Positions 22,395 to 33,217 of a stretch of DNA of 64,000 bases are shown here, piece by piece. Origin of the DNA: Cytidiella melzeri. Its lineage: Eukaryota; Basidiomycota; Agaricomycetes; Polyporales; Irpicaceae. The stretch lies in NCBI GenBank assembly GCA_022592445.1, contig JABYQR010000015.1, forward strand, positions 124,001-188,000, read 5' to 3'. The position numbers and the translations under genes were made by a program. The first letter of the stretch is position 1. Each line of letters opens with the position of its first letter. The notes under the pieces are model-generated. The model was not told the DNA's origin. It made no database searches and saw nothing but the letters and a program-made list of their open reading frames with translations.

Positions 22395-25300
22395 CTATTT
22401 TTGTACAGAAACAACCCCGTTCACACCGTTCATGCCAATAATGCCGTTCCCAAGTCCAACTTGAGAACGACGACGATCTCGATCCCAGCGCAACCCGTTG
22501 AGACGGGGATGTTGGTCCTCGAAATGGCAGCGGTGACAGAGCCAGGCGTGGGATGTCGAACTCGGCGTGTTGTCGTCGCCTGGAGGTGTGGAGGGTGGCG
22601 TAGGGTAGAATAGTGGGGAGAACTCGGTTTCGCAGCGCGAGCAGTGGGGGTCTGGGGACGACTCGGAGCTTTCGGACTCTATAGAGTCTTCCGTGTTGAG
22701 GATCATGTCTAGTCGTTGGGCCTTCCGGAGCAGTCCGTGGGTGTTTCCGACCTCTGTCTGCTTGTAATTCTTGCAGTATACTTGTAGGGCAGTCTGGCGA
22801 TTGTTTCGAGGGTGAGCGACCAATCGCATACGATAATAAAGAAACCCGAAACCCTATTGCAACGCACCTCGTTTTTCTCGTTCAGCTCACAAATGCCGAA
22901 CGTCTGGCGTCTGTGCTGAGGATGTCCTTTGCATGCAACAAAAGGTGTCATGCACCCAGAGGCGCTGTTGAACTCGACGACGGGTGTCGTCTCCTTCTTG
23001 CTAGTCTTGATCTGTATTCGCCAGAGAAGTCAGCCATGCCTTACAACATGCATAGATGAAGATCAAACTGACCGGCTGCAATTCAAAACCAAACTTGTGC
23101 CCGGCCTTCCACGCACACGACACGTGATACTCGGCAGGACAGTCGCTACAACGAATGACAGCCCCACCAGAAGAGTCGCACAGTGTGCATTTCTGCGGTG
23201 GACGAGTGTGATCAGAACTTATAGTCCTGTCAGCGAAAAGACAAAACTCACGTTCATCCAACGGTATGACGGAATGGTGCTGATAGCCTCCACACGGCGT
23301 AATTTCGCGGCGTCGGTAAAGGTCACTTCTGGTATGAATACAGAGCAAAGAACGTGAACCCAGCCTTGTCCTTCTGTTGGCTTGCATGCGCGTAAAAAGG
23401 AATCTGACGGCGGGTATAGAGTCTTCTTCTTGGGATCTCGTCTAGTCCGTGGGCACAAGAGACAATCGTGTTTCTGAAAGCCCGGATGAGGACATAAAGC
23501 GCCACATGGGACGGAAAGTGCACGCACCAGTGAAGCCTCTAAGCTCTTTTCATTCTGACATAATTCACAGGTCCAGCCATCGGCTGATGTTGGGTCGACT
23601 ACCACTCCGCACGCACCTATCAAGGTGTTAAAGACACGATCGTAGCATTAGCATACAACAAATGGGCTTACCAGGATGCACGCGGAACTGGCATTGACGA
23701 CACCGGAGGATCTTGTTCGCAGGGCCAGTCTTGTGACACGCCAAACACCGTACTTGAGGTGCAACAGCGGGTGGAGGTGTAGACGTCGAGACCGATGTCT
23801 ATCACCGACAACTCATTCAGAATCCTGACACATCCCTCCAAAGTCGAAATTACACTCACCCTCGGGCGTTTCGTGTTCGGTGCTACCAATGGCGTGCCTT
23901 CGCGCTTCTCTGTCGGCTTCGGCTTCGATATTGCTTCTTCCCGTGACGGTCTGACGTTCAGATCAGCGTACTTCCTCCAGCTGATGCCGCAGTTGTCACA
24001 GAGAACGTTCGTCTCTAGGGCCAGCGCCTTGGGTGCCTTCCACCACGTATCAGACTCCCGCGTCCGACAAGCGCCACAGCTTTTGTCAATCCGCGTCAGT
24101 TCAGTCACAACAGAGCCTTCGTCGTCCGAATTCTCGGCAGGAGCAGCTTCGGGCTCGGGTTTCCCGGCAGCGCGTGCTGCCTTGATTCGTACATTCTGTT
24201 CCCCAAGCTTCGCACTAGATCATGACTGTGAAAAGCTTGTATGTGCGTTTCAAATAAGAAACACGTACTTCTTCCAGTGGCCATAGAAACGAACGACCTC
24301 ATACATCGTTCTGGTGCCAACTTCATCTCTTACCGGGCGCAGCTCAGCCCCATGAACCATCAAAGCGTCCTCGAAAGCAGCAATTTCGGCGTCGGACCAC
24401 CCGCGATCCGTATATGACGTCTCGACCTTTTTCCACTACATCAACAGTCAGCTGCTGCTCGAGATGAGCTGAAGTACAGCTGACCTTCTCGAGTCGCATG
24501 GGAGACTTCATGTTGACGGTTGTGAAGTCACGCCCGGACACCCAGGCGTCGCTGTATCGACGAATAGCTTCTGTCAGCCAATCTATGTTGTACTTGAGCT
24601 TCTCGTTCCGCGTGAGAATGCTCTTGTACGTTTCCACTGTGGCTCATGTCAGATTACACTTCCTTGAATATGGAAGCAATGTCTTACTCGTCGAAACTGT
24701 AGCAAAAGTGTAAATGACAACGGTCCTATAGTATAAACAGTAGCCATACCTTCTTGGGGCGACATCTCGCAGACTCTGCTGAGGACCTCGATTGTCTGAT
24801 CATCTCCTCTTTCCTCCTCACCTACTGATATTTAGTACTTTGCAGACTTCTGACTTGGAACATAGCATACCTGGGATTGGGGAGCCATCGTCTATGCCAG
24901 GCAGAGGCAGGGCGCCTACTTGATATTTCGGGCCGACCCGAGTGGCAGCCCGTGGGAAGATGAGATCGTCAGGATCTAGTTGGTTACCATGTTCAGCCAG
25001 CGCTCACACCACCAGGGCCACTCTCTCACTCACCCAGCGTGTCCTCAGCCACAGTGTACTGTCTGCAACCAGTCGTTCGCTTAGTCCATCACAACGAGAG
25101 AATATTCAGTGTTACAGCACAACGCACCCAAAATACCTGAACGGCCACATCTTGAAGTGCTTGATCTCCATGTTCTCCTCCTTTTCTGCCTGCATTCGAT
25201 CTTTCCGAGGTCGCCCCCGCCCTCGTGGCGCAGGCGCATTCGACTTGGGTTTGGTGCTAATGGGAGTTTGGTGGCGGGCGCCGTGATGGCTATCGACCTC

Positions 25301-26203
25301 TTCCTCGTGTTCCCGGGAGCATGGTGCGCACGTCCAGCCGTATCCTCGACTCGGCTTCGCCAACAGAGGTGGGTTCACACATGCCATATGAAAGAATTTC
25401 TTGCATCTGTCGCATTGGACAGTCTCTTGGCTGCAACATGATTTCGCCGTAAGAAATTGGGAAGGGGAGGTCGTCAGATGGAGAAGCAGAGGTTGACTTA
25501 CGATGGGCACCATTTCTCGCACGTGGCGCAGCTGCGCATGTTGTCTGTAAGGTCGGGAACGACTTCCTTCTCTGCGACAACATATTCGTATCTCGAGAGG
25601 AGCACGTCCCGAATCTCGTCAGGAACTGTGTGCAGGAGTTAATACTGCCGGTCTCATTGCGAACACCGTATCGCAATCCACGTACTATTTCGAACAGTGG
25701 TGGCCTGTATGACCTCGAATTCCTTCCTGATCCATGGGTCGAACAGACGTTGGAAATAAAATCTGTCCGGACGTTTCTTCCACCCAGCGAGGTCTGAGAT
25801 TTTGTCCCGATGGACGACATAGCATTTTGCGCGTAGCTGGCTGAGGTCGCAGACCTCGGAGTATATAGCCGCCAGCAGCAGGCGGGAGTCCGCGACGGGG
25901 CGGTCGGTCACGTCGCTGGGGCGATAATACCACGCCAAACGCACACGAGTCAGAGGGCCGTTACGCTTCCCATTTTTGTCAAAAGTCGGGATCCCTTGTG
26001 CGGGCAGAAACTCCATTATCCGGGCCACAGAGTAAGGGGTGCCGTCGCGAACCGACCAACTCGGTGAGCAGTAAACATGGTCTTTGGAAAAATAAGCCTT
26101 TGTGCGTAAATGACAATGGATGCTCGTGAAACGCACCATTCACTTTTACTTCGTCGCCATTCTTGAGTGTCGTTTGTGTAGCGGAGGCTGCTGCTGGGGC
26201 CAT
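22395..26203 (-). CDS. Snt2-type chromatin regulator (BAH-PHD-ELM2-SANT-GATA-PHD-ePHD)
   Basis: A nuclear chromatin reader. From the N-terminus (MAPAAASATQTTLKNGDEVK) the domains are as follows. A BAH domain lies at about 26130-25690 (DHVYCSPSWSVRDGTPYSVA, VRLAWYYRPSDVTDRP). PHD finger 1 contains CDRCKKFFHMACVNPPL. A basic AT-hook-like stretch reads APAPRGRGRPRKDR. An ELM2/SANT region follows (WSDAEIAAFEDALMVHGAEL, VRFYGHWKK). A GATA-like finger reads CGACRTRESDTWWKAP with CDNCGISWRKY. A second PHD finger and an extended PHD close the series (WVHVLCSVFIPEVTF, CTLCDSSGGAVIRC, YHVSCAWKAGHKFG). Yeast and fission-yeast Snt2 share this order and work with Ecm5/Rpd3 or Lid2 complexes. Many short introns. 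Converges on the deubiquitinase gene. Exact exon ends were not all checked. Confidence 0.88.
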
Positions 26204-26655
26204 GGTGGATGGTTCGAAAGAGGTCGTGATGGGGACAAGAGGGAAAATAAGGAGCGTGTCACAGCCACTCAGAAAAAGATTCTGGGTGCTGTCTGGGTCG
26301 TGCTGAAGGTATGAGTGGCAAGTGGAATTTATCTAGAGGCCAGGGCCGTCGAGGATGAGAGGTGGGGAGCAGGGGACCAGATCCGCTCGTTGTGCAATGC
26401 GAGATTCAAACTCCGCCAGTCTTACGCGGAACACGTTGGAACTGACTTTTATGGTCATCGTTTCTTCCACAACTCCTGCGATAAATCTTCAATCTACATA
26501 CCATGGGACACAGAGATACAGCGAGCAGTGACAGTACTAACAGCCTGGCGAGCTCGACACCCTGCACTGTGGACAGTCTGTATTCGCTAATTGAGGAGTA
26601 ACCTCGAAATCCAAGCCCGTGTTCTCCGTCAACAGTGCAGCGACACCCTCCCCTT
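26204..26655. other. Intergenic region upstream of the Snt2-type gene
   Basis: Contains the promoter of the minus-strand Snt2-type gene and no recognised coding sequence. The kinase relic begins shortly after, so any promoter of that relic would have to lie here, but nothing distinctive was seen. Confidence 0.4.
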
Positions 26656-28160
26656 CAACGCAGAATGGCTGCACGTAAGCTCAGTACGACTGCCCCCATT
26701 CCACAGGTAGTCTGTCTTCAAGTTGTCCCTCACAACTTCTCACCTGTAATTGACACTCCAGGCACCGTCAGAGGTTTGGACGCGCAGTCTGTCTTTCAGT
26801 TAATTCGTCAACACCATTCACACAAGACACCCCGGCACCGAACACATTCGCTATCTGCAGCACTTGACCAGCACGATAGCATACACAACAATTCTCCTGC
26901 TACGGAATGCATCGTCGTGCCCATCGAGGTCACAGACACGGGTTGTGGCATTCGGCAGAAGGATATGGTGCAGAGCAACTTCTTTTCTGTCAGTCTCAGC
27001 CGTCTCGCGCTCAAAGTTGACGCTCTCGTCCAGACGCGTTCAATCAGACTGAGATGGGCGGGCAACAAGGTATGTACACGAGCCATGTCACCAACCATGT
27101 AGTTTCGACCAATTGCTCTCCTTCAAGGTGGCAAGTGTACGAGTGCCACAGATAGTGAAGTTGTTGGGTGTTTGTCTCATTCTGCAGTTTCGACTCAATG
27201 AGGGATTGATTTTCTTGGCTGAGCTACGTGAGTGCTAAAGATTTTGGACATGGTATTCGTGCTTACGGACGCCCCATGTGGTAACTCTCGGTGTCGGTGC
27301 AAAGGCAGTTCCTGGATCAATCGACGCACAGGCTCTCGGTGATACACAAGACGATTCCGACGCCAAACGGCTTGATTTCCTGTAAAGTTCATACATACCT
27401 CGCCGATCAGATACCAAACCACGATCTGGCCTGGTTATCGGAACATGGTCATCTTCTGCTCTACATGGTACTCTGAAATAAGGTAAGGTTCAGTTGAATT
27501 GATTTTGGCTAGTTTGTAGGTAGCGACATGGCTTCAGGTGGCCTTGGGGGATTTTGCGCTAAACAAGACGACCCTCCCACAGGTACAGATCCTCAACCGT
27601 GAGACTACCACCAAAGAAGACTCTCCGACGTCTGTCAACTCGGATCTTCGCAACACCACCTCACAGATCGCAAATGGCGTCAGGCCGAACTACCAGCGCC
27701 GTAGGACTTCTCGCTTCAACAACCGGACTCTGCGTCGTCGGTCCCAGCGTTGATTTCTTCCACGGTCGTTCCCCAGCCTGTCGGGAACTCGCCACCACAA
27801 GATTTACCAGGCCACGAGCACGGTATCAAGGTTCTCGCGGTGGACGATGATCCGTGCATCTGCGGTTGTATTCTCGAGGCCGTTGCGAACCTCAGATTAG
27901 GCGTGACAGGTAAACACATCCATCAAAACAATATACTTTCAGGGAGTGCGTTACTGACAGATCAGCACGAATAACTGGTGGCTGTTGTTGATCAGTATGT
28001 GATTGACCTCATACCACGTGTAATGTCTCTGACCTGTTTGTCCAACGTCCTGATGAAACCCGTATACGAGAACAGTCTCAAGGCGATGCTTGTCATCGCG
28101 CAAGAGCGACGTCGCTCCCAAGTCGCTGGTGATCTTACATCACCCTGGTCTCTGCTCTGA
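26656..28160 (+). pseudogene. Relic of a third hybrid histidine kinase
   Basis: The 3' half of the kinase at 1859 is recognisable but broken. The ATPase G1 region reads VPIEVTDTGCGIRQKDMVQS (intact kinase VRIEVTDTGTGISPKDMVES). The F-box region is NQTEMGGQQG around 27040. The G2 region has degenerated to VRVPQIVKLLG followed by LIFLAEL at about 27130-27225. The receiver starts HGIKVLAVDDDPC (about 27820) but jumps from there to VANLRLGVTG. The strand carrying the acceptor Asp is therefore missing. After SALLTDQHE there is a TAA stop, then the tail LMKPVYENSLKAMLVIAQER. No H-box precedes it. With loss of both phosphorylation sites and a broken G2 box this cannot be a working kinase. Confidence 0.85.
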
Positions 28161-29334
28161 CTATCCGTATGGTTTGGTGTCGTGCCGTATCCTTTGGGCT
28201 TCGATTATGTCTTACTTCACGCTGCACGGTTCTGTACGACCTAACTCTCCCCTCTAGCGTGGGTTATTATTTTGTTAAACATGGTATCAGGACCACCCCT
28301 TTACTACACATACATCGCTACACATCACTTCGGGTACTAACCATTACATCGAATCATACACCTCCTTTCTCATCGCAACTCCATCACCCACCCCTCATTC
28401 GACATGTTTTCATGTGTTGCTTGAGACATGGATTTGAACCCATATATGCATTCGTATGTCAATCAGCTGTGCATAAGTGTATCCATGTCATAGACTTTGC
28501 ACGCTGAACCTGAAATCGAGGTGCGCGCGTCCCGTTGTTTTCTCTTGCTAACGCTGCGCCAGAGCGATATGTAGTAGTCCATACAATGCCAAGCTCATTC
28601 TATAAGGTGCGGGACGACCTTGCTATCATACATTATTGCAATACCGAGCCACATCGAATCTCCCACACACACTGTCCCTGATCCCACCACAGGGACCTTG
28701 AACGAGAAGTTGCAGTGAGTCACTAGCCTTACTCACACTTTGTATTGCACGGTTGAACGAACCACTTGAATTGTTCTCTAAAACAAACTATTTCTTCTTC
28801 TTCTTCTTTCATGCAGTTTGTACTCCCGATCTAATGATACTGACTCTGACCTGCAACATCACACACTTCCAGAGACCTCAGACACCCGCAACACCGCACA
28901 AGCCACCTGTTTTGCATCCACGCGTCGCAGATACTACAGTTCCTTTCTTTCATCCTGGGGAGCGCGGGACAGTTAAGACACTGGAAAAAAAAAGTTGGGT
29001 CGCAAATCGCCTCTTTCTGACGGATCACCGCAATTTCAGATACGTTTGGTACGACAATATTGAATGGGTGGAGGGTACATGCTGCGGCTCGAGTAAAGAT
29101 AACCTAATGAGCGCCCTCACGGACAGGACCATAATGTATCTCGCCCGTCCGTACAGTACATCGAACTATACACCTCCTTTCTCGTCGCAACTCCATCACC
29201 CACCCTCATTCGACATATTTCATGTGTGTTTGACGGCACGTAAGAACGTTGAACAAGTAAAATCCATTACCAAAACCCGCCCGAAAAACCAACTAAGTAA
29301 AAAAAAAAACCCACGCAACTCCTTTCTTTGCGCA
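28161..29334. other. Intergenic region with a 72-bp direct repeat
   Basis: No gene recognised. A direct repeat of about 72 bases occurs at 28346-28418 and 29158-29229 (theme TACACCTCCTTTCT then CGCAACTCCATCACCCACC), offset 812 bp. Near 28425-28492 an inverted repeat (GACATGGAT / ATCCATGTC) can form a hairpin. TTC repeats occur at 28793-28808. Confidence 0.5.
28346..29229 (+). repeat. Direct repeat pair, about 72 bp each
   Basis: Copies at 28346-28418 and 29158-29229 share most bases, including CACCTCCTTTCTC, GCAACTCCATCACCCACC and TCATTCGACAT, and both are preceded by ACATCGAA. The 740 bases between them contain no recognised gene. They could be the remnants of LTR-like or MITE-like ends, or the scar of a local duplication. 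Confidence 0.6.
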
Positions 29335-30523
29335 TCACTGTGTTGGCAACGTAGTCACATCAACCGCCGGCTGGACACCAGCAGCCGGCCTCGTAAACAC
29401 CTGGCCAAGCGGCACATAATCAGAAAAAAAATCCGCAATTCCGCAAGTAAAACCCTCCGTCTTCCAAACCACCGGCGTAATCCATCCGCTGCGCGTTCGT
29501 CGCGGTAGCATCACCCGTAAACCGTCCAACGGTACTCTCAGTCCACACCCCGCTCGTGTTACGCGCCCACTGGTTCCCGTACCGGACACGACGACCGACG
29601 TACCCTCTCGTGTCGATGAAGTTCTCCAGGAAAGAGTGAACGCCGGACTGGTACGTGGTAGTGGAAGGACGTTTCCAGGTAGCGATGTACCGCCAGACGT
29701 TCGTCTCTGGGGTGAAAACCCACGTGGAGTACAGTGTACTGCCGGAGCTTGTCTCAGGGCGTATACGAGTGATGAACTTGTAAGTGGTACCAGCTTTCCA
29801 GTCGAACACGAGGTACGACTGCCCTCCTGTGCCCTCGCCACCGAAATCGTTGGAGACGACACCCGCGCCCTTGCTCACGAGCGTCGTCTTCTGGCCGTTA
29901 TCCGCGTCCCACACAGAGAAGAGGATCCTCCGTTGGGTGGCGCTGTTCACTTGGATTCCAGAGTAACCACCGGTAAAGCCCGCGACCATAAAGTACGAGC
30001 CAACGGCGTCCTCGTCCACAGGGACGGTGACTTCGTTGTAAAAGTATTCAGAGTTGGATGGGACGGTGTAGTTCATGTGAACCGATGGGCCGCGACGCGA
30101 CCAGTAGTAGTTGGCTGGGTCGTTGGCAAAGACGAGCGTAGCCGTGGTGGTCACGCTCAAGTCCGATACGGCACCGAAGAAGCTGCCGTTCTTGGAAACA
30201 CCCTGCAATTCCACGGTCACGTAGCCGGGGGCAGGGACACTGACAGTGCCGACGGAATAGATCTGGGGAGTACTCCCTGCGAGTTGAACTGCGAACAAGG
30301 TGCCGTTGACGGTGACATTGACGGTGCTGTCGGTACTGCCCGCCAGGTAGGCTTTCAGCGCGATAGTTACCTGGGCAGCAGAGCCCACACGAAAATAGAC
30401 GCTGCAGATGGTGTTTGGATTGTTCCAGTTCGCCAGGCCGTTGTCGTTGATGACTTCGACAGCTCCTGCTGGTACCGTGGTGAGGAAGGCGTTGCCAGCC
30501 AATGCTACAGTTGATGTCGACAT
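29335..30523 (-). CDS. DUF5077/DUF3472 protein, frameshifted near the C-terminus
   Basis: The open frame from ATG 30523 gives 367 residues. The N-terminal half (ANWNNPNTICSVYFRVGS, VTIALKAYLAGSTDSTVNV) looks like a beta-sandwich DUF5077 module. The rest (RRGPSVHMNYTVPSNSEYFY, YVGRRVRYGNQWARNTSGVW, RMDYAGGLEDGGFYLRNCGF) matches the DUF3472 pattern. No signal peptide is evident. The frame closes prematurely as NCGFFF-stop at a run of eight T (minus strand; 29429-29436 on plus). With one T fewer it would continue SDYVPLGQVFTRPAAGVQPA and end at 29335, a plausible family C-terminus. So either a recent frameshift or a base-call error. No introns. Function unknown; family members are presumed carbohydrate-related. 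Confidence 0.78.
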
Positions 30524-31836
30524 TGTAGACGAGTGTGCTGTAGGGGAGTAGGATGAGCTGGAGTTTTGAGTAGAAAGTTATCGCGTACTGACTTGAAAGG
30601 ACGATCGAACGAGGAGAATGTTTGTTCTCGCTACCAGAGGTAGTGGCTTTTAAGGCTGAAGGCATTCAACTCGTGTTCAGACCTCGTATGGCTAGTTTTG
30701 AGAGACCGTAGCTGCAAGAAGGCAAAGGCAGCCCACGCCTCCGGTGGTTCTGGTGCACCGGTGGACTTCCATGGCGAGGGGAGACACCGTGACTGTGCAT
30801 CCGTAGACAGGCAGAAGGGAGGTTGAGATGTCTTGCAAGGGCAGTTTGGTCACGAGCTGGACAAAAATTGGCCAGGAGTATGACTAAGCCAAGTCACGTA
30901 CGTCGCAGGAAGGCTGCTGTGGTCGTACAAACCACCGCATCTGGACGAAAGCATTATTCTTTTGTTGACGAAAAGGGTGGCGAACATTCAAGGGTTCGGC
31001 CGTAGGGGTCGATATTGAAGCTTGAAGCTTGAAGACTCGGAGATCTCTTCGAGCCGGGGGTGCAATTAGGGAGAAGACGCGGCGTGTGGGTTTATCCAGT
31101 TGCTTACGTCTTTTACGATGCAGCCGTGCATGCTGCAATGCAGTCTGGGTAACTGGTCCTGTGCGCAATGCATTTAAACTTGAAGCTCGATATGAAGGTA
31201 GGGAAAGGAGGTGAATAGTCCTTTTCAAGTCCGAGAACCTCAAGGGAACCGCCGAGTGTGCTCGGGTCAAACGCCACGAAGGTTCGGACTCGGAAGGGAC
31301 GATCTCCGGGGACCACACTACACTATTGCCGAAGATCGACCGAGTCCCTACGCCACAATATTGCAAGTTTGATTCTTTCTGTCAACGTTGGTGGTCTACT
31401 ACATATATACAGTCATATTCGGCATGATCAAATCCATAGGTAACTCGAACTCGTAGTAAAGCTACAGCAGCGGTACAACAAAACATGATCCCTCCTCCTA
31501 CAAACTCCAACCCCGTACAAAAGAAAACATCCAGGTATGCTACACCCCCGAATCGTCTACTTGTCCCCCACAACCGAAAAGAAACGAAAACCAGGATGGT
31601 AGTGATACAAGCGTGCCCGTGATTTGAAGAAGAAACATGGAGAGGATAATTTATCGCGTAAGCATTCGCAAAAGCAAAATCGGAATGGGCATCATCGTCT
31701 TTGAACAAAAAAGGGTGCGATGATATCCGTCATGCGGGTGGTTTTTCACATCAAGTGAATATCATATCTGTGTCTAGTTTGTGAGTAAACAGAAGTAATA
31801 CCATGTTGGAAAAAAATTACCTGGAACGTAGGACGC
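30524..31836. other. Intergenic region, no gene recognised
   Basis: About 1.3 kb between the DUF3472 gene and the second pheromone-like gene. Short frames on both strands carry no recognised motif. The first 150 bases are the DUF3472 promoter, with an AT-rich CTTAAAAG element (minus strand) near 30650. Confidence 0.4.
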
Positions 31837-31953
31837 TCATGCGATGGTACAGGCGAGACCAGTCGTACCGCCCTGCTTCTCTTCCTCGCGAGGGAACTCT
31901 GGTTGCTCAGAGGCAATGGGAGAGGCGAGGGTGAGTGCGGTGAAAGAGTCCAT
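31837..31953 (-). CDS. Putative mating-pheromone precursor with CaaX box (CTIA)
   Basis: A 38-residue frame: MDSFTALTLASPIASEQP then EFPREEEKQGGTTGLACTIA. It starts MDSF like many Agaricomycete pheromone precursors, has an acidic middle and ends in a Cys-aliphatic-type CaaX motif (Cys35). A PRE/EEEK segment around residues 22-26 is a candidate processing region, leaving a glycine- and threonine-rich peptide ending LAC. The other pheromone-like gene in the window ends AVAC-IIA, so the two share the layout G-x-T-x(n)-(L/V)-A-C. A TATA box (TATAAA on the minus strand, 32071-32076 on plus) lies about 120 bases upstream. The longer in-frame extension upstream is probably leader. No receptor gene adjoins. 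Confidence 0.72.
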   Translation of the reverse strand: MDSFTALTLASPIASEQPEFPREEEKQGGTTGLACTIA

Positions 31954-32888
31954 TACGAGTGAGGTTGATGGTCTGAGGGTGGATAGAGAGGATGTCACAG
32001 AGGACGGTTGAGAGAGGCTGAAGACGCAAATGTGTGTCTGAGTCTCCTCCTCCAAACATACCCCCCTACCTTTATACCTTCGAGCAACCTCGTCGAGACA
32101 AAAAGACCCTCTCCCCAAAAAAGCAAGGCTGACCATCGGCCTTCGACAACGAACTGAGCATCCCATCGTTAGCGACCTACTCAGCAATCTAACATCCCGA
32201 AAAAAAACCACACCTGTGCACTTCCGGACCACGCTTATTGTATTTGCAGCCTACACGCACCTTGAGACATCACCTTCCTGACAGCCAGCCCTGCGAGTAG
32301 GACAATTAGCGTGGGCTCCGCAGAGTCAATGTCCAGCTGTCTCCATTGACTTTTTTTTTGCAACCTCCGCGATTCGAGGTTTTCCACGTCCCTGTGTTGA
32401 GTCATCCGCCAACACCACATGGGAATGAGAGTACCCATCGAACGCGCTGGCAAAGACAAATGAAACTTGAAAAGAGGCCGGGAGTCGTTCTCAGGACCTA
32501 CCTAAATTGGACATCGAAACACAATTAGCTCATGGGAAAACATCGGGACGCGCGGTGCATGCGTGTATGTAATCCTCATTGCACAATCACCGAGCTACGG
32601 CTTACAATGTACGAGGGACAACAAAGCTCGTGTATGTACTACGTAGATTGCTCACACATACTTCGTAGTGTTCGAAGAGGATCCGAGTCATCGTAGCACA
32701 CCTAGAGTCCCGCATTCGGAAATCACTACAACAACAACAACGCGGGAAAAAAATGCAATTCCTGGCCTCAATCCACTTACAAGCGACATGAGAGACAAGG
32801 CTGAAAGCACACAAGAAAAAGACAAAAAACTTTCGCGCTGTTGATGGATGACCTATCCTATTCCGATGAATACAAACTACCAACGAGC
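31954..32888. promoter_or_regulatory. Upstream region of second pheromone-like gene, up to the gypsy insertion
   Basis: Holds the TATA box at 32071-32076 and about 800 bases without recognised coding sequence. It ends at the 5-bp target duplication CGAGC (32884-32888) of the Ty3/gypsy element. Confidence 0.5.
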
Positions 32889-33217
32889 TGTGAACCCGAT
32901 GAGCGGGGAACACTCAGAGCGACAAAACGAGCACAGAGTTTGGATTGCTTCAACGTCGGGGCAAGGAATGAGTTACGGTAGTTGAATGTAGGTTGTATGT
33001 AAGCGTACCTTCAACGTCGGGGCAAGGAATGAAGCCAAACGACGTTGAAAGAGGTCAAGTATTTATACTACGATAGAAGTCCAGACGGTGTCCAATGAGA
33101 AGGTGAGAACTATTGAGAAGAACAAAGAGAAAGAGATGAACGTCATGAGAAGGGCAAAGAGTAAGAGATGAACGTCATGACCCCACGGTGGGGTCACAGT
33201 CATGCAGCAGGTTTACA
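32889..33217 (-). repeat. 3' LTR of the Ty3/gypsy element
   Basis: 329 bp, TGTAAAC ... GGTTCACA on the element strand. It contains the gag-pol stop codon (33200-33202) and two direct copies of CAACGTCGGGGCAAGGAATGA about 62 bp apart (near 32951 and 33013). Identical to the 5' LTR. Confidence 0.92.

Noticed and set aside
21855..22613. 252-codon plus-strand frame running past the deubiquitinase stop
   Set aside because: It starts inside the last USP introns and exons, reads through CT and ACAAAA simple repeats and enters the antisense of the Snt2-type gene. It contains only the true exon YTAFISSRGGWLYCDDS as real coding content.
28425..28492. Possible tRNA on the minus strand (TTCAAATCC with flanking GACATGG/CCATGTC)
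   Set aside because: The would-be T stem does not pair, the total length is only about 65 bases, and the complementary ends merely form a hairpin. No A box with proper spacing.
29636..30514. 292-codon plus-strand open frame opposite the DUF3472 gene
   Set aside because: It is fully antisense to a protein with clear domain pattern, has no domain itself and follows the codon structure of the real gene. A shadow frame.
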